Program-made: the position numbers and the translations under genes | Notes under the pieces: generated by a model | Databases searched by the model: none | Told to the model about the DNA's origin: nothing | What the model saw: only the letters and a program-made list of their open reading frames with translations | Shown here: positions 7,480 through 10,395 of the stretch, in pieces | How the letters are laid out: each line of letters begins with the position of its first letter | Position numbering within the stretch: the first letter of the stretch is position 1 | Assembly (NCBI GenBank): GCA_017504325.1 | Contig: JAFVRL010000382.1 | Span: 1-10,395, forward strand | From: Lentisphaeria bacterium | Lineage (GTDB): Bacteria > Verrucomicrobiota > Lentisphaeria > Victivallales > UBA1829 | Direction of reading: 5' to 3' | DNA length: 10,395 nt

Positions 7480-9039
7480 ATGAAAAAAGTGATCATCATA
7501 GGAGCAGGTCCTGCGGGTTTGACTGCCGGTTTGCGGCTTTTGAGAGACGGGGAAGGAAAATATCAGGTCATTATCCTTGAAAGTTCTTCAACAGCAGGCG
7601 GGATCTCCCGCACTGTCCGGCATAACGGCAACCGCATGGATATCGGCGGACACCGTTTTTTCACGAAAGATACGGAAGTAAATCAATTCTGGAATGAGCT
7701 GATGCCGTTGCAGGGTTCCGGAGCGTTTGACGATAAGATCCTGAAAAGAAGTGTATCTCTTTCCCCGGATGGCCCGGATCCTGACAAAACAGATTCCGTC
7801 ATGCTTTCCAGAACAAGGGTATCACGGATCTACTACAGAAGAAAGTTTTTTGATTATCCTGTAAAGATGAATATGAATACCATCCTCAACATGGGATTGA
7901 TGACTACTTTTTCTGCGGGAATAAGTTACCTTTTTTCCCTCTGCCGCACACTGCCGGAAACCTCTCTGGAAAATTTCTATATCAACCGTTTCGGCAGAAA
8001 ATTATACAGTATGTTTTTTGAGCGTTACACGGAAAAACTCTGGGGCAGACATCCCCGGGATATTTCCGCCTCCTGGGGAGCCCAGAGAGTCAAAGGCTTA
8101 TCCATTCTTGCCGTTCTCAAAGATATAGCAGGAAAACTTCTTCCGGGGAAACGCAAAAAAGTGGAGACAAGTCTTATTGAAGAGTTCCATTATCCCAAAC
8201 ACGGTCCCGGTCAACTCTGGGAAAAGTGTGGGGAAGAGTTTGAAAAAAGGGGCGGAAAGATCCTTTTCAACTGTAAAGCGGAAAAATTTATTACAGGAAA
8301 TAAAGGAATAGAAAAAGTTACAGCTGTAACAGAGAATGGTGAGGAAAAAAGTTTTGAAAGTGATATTGTGATCTCTTCCATGCCGGTGAAGGAGTTAATT
8401 TCCGGATTGCCTGAAGTTCCGGCAAATATTCATTCCGCAGCGGAAGGATTGCCTTACCGGGATTTTGTTACAGTGGGATTGCTTCTGGAGAAACTCTCCC
8501 TGAAAAACCGTACGAAATTGAAAACTCTCAACAATATTGTCCCGGACTGCTGGATCTATGTTCAGGAAGAGGATGTGAAACTGGGCAGAATACAGATCTT
8601 CAACAACTGGTCTCCCTATATGGTGAAGGAACCTTTGAAAACGGTCTGGATCGGACTGGAATATTTCTGTTCTGAAGGGGATGAATACTGGAACAAACCG
8701 GAAGAGGAATGGAAAACATATGCTGTAAAAGAGCTGGAAAAAATGGGGGTCATTTCCTCCGGGGAAAAGATACTGGATCATCATGTGGAAAAGGTGAAAA
8801 AAGCGTATCCCGCCTATTTTGATACATATTCACAGATGGATGAGATCATTGCCTATCTGGATACATTCCCCAATCTCTACTGTGTGGGCCGCAATGGTCA
8901 GCACCGTTACAACAATATGGATCACAGTATGGCGACCTCCTTTGAAGCCGTCCGGCACATTCTTGCCGGAGGAAAGGGGGATAAAAAAGCCATCTGGAAT
9001 GTGAATACCGAAAAAGAGTATCACGAAGAGAAAAAATAA
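7480..9039 (+). CDS. FAD-dependent oxidoreductase, UDP-galactopyranose-mutase/protoporphyrinogen-oxidase-like
   Basis: The 519-residue protein starts with a Rossmann FAD fold, VIIIGAGPAG (GxGxxG at 8-13), the ribose-binding Glu34 and the flavin loop STAGGISRT, then DIGGHRFF (54-61). The middle has a FDYPVKMN segment and YTEKLWGR (183-190), closely resembling the GYTxKQWG signature of UDP-galactopyranose mutases. The C-terminus holds a second FAD-contacting stretch, YCVGRNGQHRYNN (about 467-479), followed by MATSFEAV. It has no signal peptide or evident membrane helix, so it is probably cytoplasmic. Members of this group are often annotated as amine oxidase, HemY-like or NAD(P)/FAD-dependent oxidoreductase, and many act near cell-surface glycan genes; the actual substrate cannot be read from the sequence. 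It is longer than classical Glf (about 370-390 residues), which argues against simple Glf. AGGAGA (7469-7474), 5 nt before the ATG, supports the start. Confidence 0.85.
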   Translation: MKKVIIIGAGPAGLTAGLRLLRDGEGKYQVIILESSSTAGGISRTVRHNGNRMDIGGHRFFTKDTEVNQFWNELMPLQGSGAFDDKILKRSVSLSPDGPDPDKTDSVMLSRTRVSRIYYRRKFFDYPVKMNMNTILNMGLMTTFSAGISYLFSLCRTLPETSLENFYINRFGRKLYSMFFERYTEKLWGRHPRDISASWGAQRVKGLSILAVLKDIAGKLLPGKRKKVETSLIEEFHYPKHGPGQLWEKCGEEFEKRGGKILFNCKAEKFITGNKGIEKVTAVTENGEEKSFESDIVISSMPVKELISGLPEVPANIHSAAEGLPYRDFVTVGLLLEKLSLKNRTKLKTLNNIVPDCWIYVQEEDVKLGRIQIFNNWSPYMVKEPLKTVWIGLEYFCSEGDEYWNKPEEEWKTYAVKELEKMGVISSGEKILDHHVEKVKKAYPAYFDTYSQMDEIIAYLDTFPNLYCVGRNGQHRYNNMDHSMATSFEAVRHILAGGKGDKKAIWNVNTEKEYHEEKK

Positions 9040-9050
9040 GGGATAAAACA

Positions 9051-9095
9051 AAAAAACTGCTGTAAACCAATGGAACACAGCAGTTTTGATTTTTT
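9051..9095. terminator. bidirectional intrinsic terminator between convergent genes
   Basis: AAAACTGCTGT (9053-9063) pairs perfectly with ACAGCAGTTTT (9077-9087), giving an 11-bp stem with a 13-nt loop. On the plus strand it is followed by TTTTGATTTTTT; on the minus strand by seven T residues (A-run 9050-9056). It lies 12-14 nt after the flavoprotein stop and can serve both convergent transcripts. Confidence 0.85.
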
Positions 9096-9099
9096 ACTG

Positions 9100-9131
9100 A
9101 AAAGGGGGTGCCGCACTTATGCCACACCCCC
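9100..9131 (-). terminator. GC-rich hairpin, probable first terminator of the minus-strand pair
   Basis: GGGGGTG (9104-9110) pairs with CACCCCC (9125-9131). An inner GCA/TGC pairing (9113-9115 with 9120-9122) sits across a small internal loop. Read on the minus strand it begins 16 nt after the deacetylase stop and is followed by only four T residues, so termination efficiency is uncertain. It could also protect the 3' end. Confidence 0.55.
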
Positions 9132-9147
9132 AAATATTCAGGATTTC

Positions 9148-10029
9148 TTATGCTTCCAGACAGCCGGAGGCAGTGGAGAAGACACTTCCGGCTTCTTTGA
9201 GAAGTGTGATCAGACGGTCAAACTGTTCCGCAGAATACTGACCGCAGTTCTTCACAATGAAGGGATCGGGAAGTACCGCACCTTCGCCGGAGTGGATGAG
9301 TCCTTCAGGCATGGGCCAGAATTCCCAGGGGTGCATGTAGAAGCACAGGAAGGGTTCCACACCTTTTTTCTCACAGAAGGAGCAATAGCCTTTCACGTGT
9401 TCCATCACTGCATCCGCTGATTCGGTTCTCCACAGGGGCCACTGGTCCATATCTCTGCCGTACTGATCTTTGGAATCCATGGAAAGGTCGGCAAAGTTGG
9501 GCAGTTCGATGATCTTCATATCCCCTTCTTTTGTCCAGTCATCTTTGGAGGGATGATAAGGAGTGAGGCGTTCACGGTAGAAGTACATGGGATAGGTGGC
9601 GTCAGAGGTGTACCCGAGTCTTTCCAGAGCGTTGACCACAGTTGTGGAACCCCAGAGACGGGGGCAGCGCCAGGAGGTGGGGTGGACACCGGCAACTTTT
9701 TCCACTCTTTCCGTACATACTTCAATACGGTGTTCCACTTCTTCAGGAAGAAGGGGGATCATACCGGGGATCTCAAAAAGAGCGTCACCGATGGTTTCGT
9801 GGAAAAGGGTGTGACAACCGATTTCGTGACCGGCATCTTTCACCAGTTTCACGATATTGGCATTCTTTTCTGCTGCATCTGCAGTAAAGAAGAATGTGGC
9901 TTTGATGTCATGTTTTTTCAGGATGTCCAGAATAACGGGAGTACCGTGCTGCATCCCTTCGTAGCCGGAAGTCCAGCTTCCCACATCGGTTTCCATATCG
10001 AAACCGAATACAGTTTTGATTTTTTTCAT
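9148..10029 (-). CDS. polysaccharide deacetylase family (NodB-homology) protein, cytoplasmic type
   Basis: NodB-fold enzymes remove N- or O-acetyl groups from glycans, or hydrolyse related amide bonds, using a metal held by Asp-His-His. The 293 residues give motif 1, FGFDMETD (candidate metal/base residues Asp11 and Asp15), ATFFFTADAAE, motif 2 GHEIGCHTLFHE with His73 and His77 in HxxxH, motif 3 SWRCPRLW (Arg121, Pro123), LGYTSDATYP, and the late FYMHPWEFWP with His233. The absence of a signal peptide places it in the cytoplasm, unlike peptidoglycan or chitin deacetylases, and the HPWEF form is typical of the PuuE/HpPgdA-like branch, so a soluble saccharide or nucleotide-sugar-like substrate is plausible. 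AAAGGAG (10038-10044) lies 8 nt before the ATG. The start overlaps the upstream stop as ATGA, indicating translational coupling. By eye it uses more C-ending codons than the plus-strand genes, suggesting strong expression. Confidence 0.88.
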   Translation of the reverse strand: MKKIKTVFGFDMETDVGSWTSGYEGMQHGTPVILDILKKHDIKATFFFTADAAEKNANIVKLVKDAGHEIGCHTLFHETIGDALFEIPGMIPLLPEEVEHRIEVCTERVEKVAGVHPTSWRCPRLWGSTTVVNALERLGYTSDATYPMYFYRERLTPYHPSKDDWTKEGDMKIIELPNFADLSMDSKDQYGRDMDQWPLWRTESADAVMEHVKGYCSFCEKKGVEPFLCFYMHPWEFWPMPEGLIHSGEGAVLPDPFIVKNCGQYSAEQFDRLITLLKEAGSVFSTASGCLEA

Positions 10030-10395
10030 TTTATGATCTCCTTTGCGTTGATGTTGTATTCTTTTTCCAGAAGTGCGGCAATGGAGGAGGCACTTCCTTT
10101 GTAAATATAAGTTTCCGATACCACGGTGGAGGAAATGAATTTACCGTCCTTCACGATCATGGGGGCAATGGTCTCCAGTTCGTAGAATCCCAGAGAAGCT
10201 CCGTTGAAGACGCTGAAAATATCTTCTGTGGAGAAGGGGCCGTTCTTCTGGTCATTGTCTGCAATATTCACATACTGCCCTTTTTCAATGGCGGTCTTTC
10301 TGATGATGAGGATATTGCGTTTGGGATCCCAGGAGCCGATAAGTTCAGGCAGACAATCCTTTTTTACACCGATCTGCAACCGGTCTTCCCCGCCC
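10026..10395 (-). CDS. uncharacterised protein, C-terminal part; possibly mutarotase-fold (DUF6786/DUF4380-like)
   Basis: The frame is open through the right edge, so the TTG at 10379 is probably internal and only the last 122 or so residues are visible. Recognition is weak. The stretch RLQIGVKKDCLPELIGSWDP and the later FNGASLGFYELETIAP (nucleotides about 10165-10210) recall the YNDG...FYELE...SP pattern of galactose-mutarotase-like proteins annotated as DUF6786 or DUF4380. The end, with SETYIYKGSASSIAALLEKEYNI, is predicted as helix without membrane segments. The stop (10026-10028) overlaps the deacetylase start by ATGA, so the two proteins are made from one message and probably act on the same carbohydrate. 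A true assignment needs the missing N-terminal part. Confidence 0.6.
   Translation of the reverse strand, partial: GGEDRLQIGVKKDCLPELIGSWDPKRNILIIRKTAIEKGQYVNIADNDQKNGPFSTEDIFSVFNGASLGFYELETIAPMIVKDGKFISSTVVSETYIYKGSASSIAALLEKEYNINAKEIIK

Noticed and set aside
9553..10104. A plus-strand open frame of 183 codons
   Set aside because: It is opposite the deacetylase, which has all NodB motifs. The translation shows no family signature and spans the junction of two minus-strand genes.
1..10395. Mobile element, CRISPR array, phage or defence island
   Set aside because: No transposase, integrase, terminal inverted repeats, spaced repeat array or defence-type nuclease/helicase domain was found. The family B polymerase could suggest a phage, but its operon with ppk and ppx, full proofreading set and shared codon style argue for a chromosomal gene.

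Overview
The window reads as an ordinary chromosomal segment of a Gram-negative-type bacterium with mid-range GC content and dense, tightly spaced genes. No rRNA, tRNA, CRISPR array, insertion sequence or phage gene was seen. The combination of an archaeal-like family B DNA polymerase, PPK1/Ppx, a MarC-type membrane protein, a UDP-galactopyranose-mutase-like flavoprotein and an HPWEF-type polysaccharide deacetylase would fit a PVC-group bacterium such as Lentisphaerota. That placement is a guess from gene content, not a demonstrated assignment.

Layout. Positions 1-6657 hold four plus-strand genes packed as one probable operon: the C-terminal part of a ROK-family sugar kinase (cut by the left edge), a divergent Ppx/GppA-family protein, polyphosphate kinase 1, and a family B DNA polymerase. 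Gaps are about 20 nt or less, or the genes touch. The operon ends at a strong intrinsic terminator at 6684-6717. A new transcription unit follows, with a candidate promoter inside a near-tandem 20-nt repeat, encoding a six-helix MarC-family protein. Another candidate promoter with the same boxes then leads into a FAD-dependent, UGM-like oxidoreductase (7480-9039). Between 9040 and 9147 two hairpins separate this gene from a convergent minus-strand pair: a polysaccharide deacetylase (9148-10029), and upstream of it, overlapping by ATGA, the C-terminal part of a protein resembling mutarotase-fold domains (10026 to the right edge). No gene-free stretch exceeds 300 bases; the longest is about 156 bases (6658-6813).

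How the genes fit together. The left operon joins polyphosphate synthesis (PPK1), a polyphosphate/guanosine-pentaphosphate phosphatase-family protein with altered catalytic positions, a sugar kinase and a proofreading DNA polymerase. This suggests a link between phosphate or energy stores, carbohydrate phosphorylation and DNA replication or repair. The right end looks devoted to carbohydrate modification. The most notable points are the Ppx active-site substitutions, the archaeal-type motifs and C-terminal clamp-binding-like tail of the polymerase and its placement directly behind ppk, and the translationally coupled mutarotase-like/deacetylase pair. I found no clearly new defence or mobile system here.
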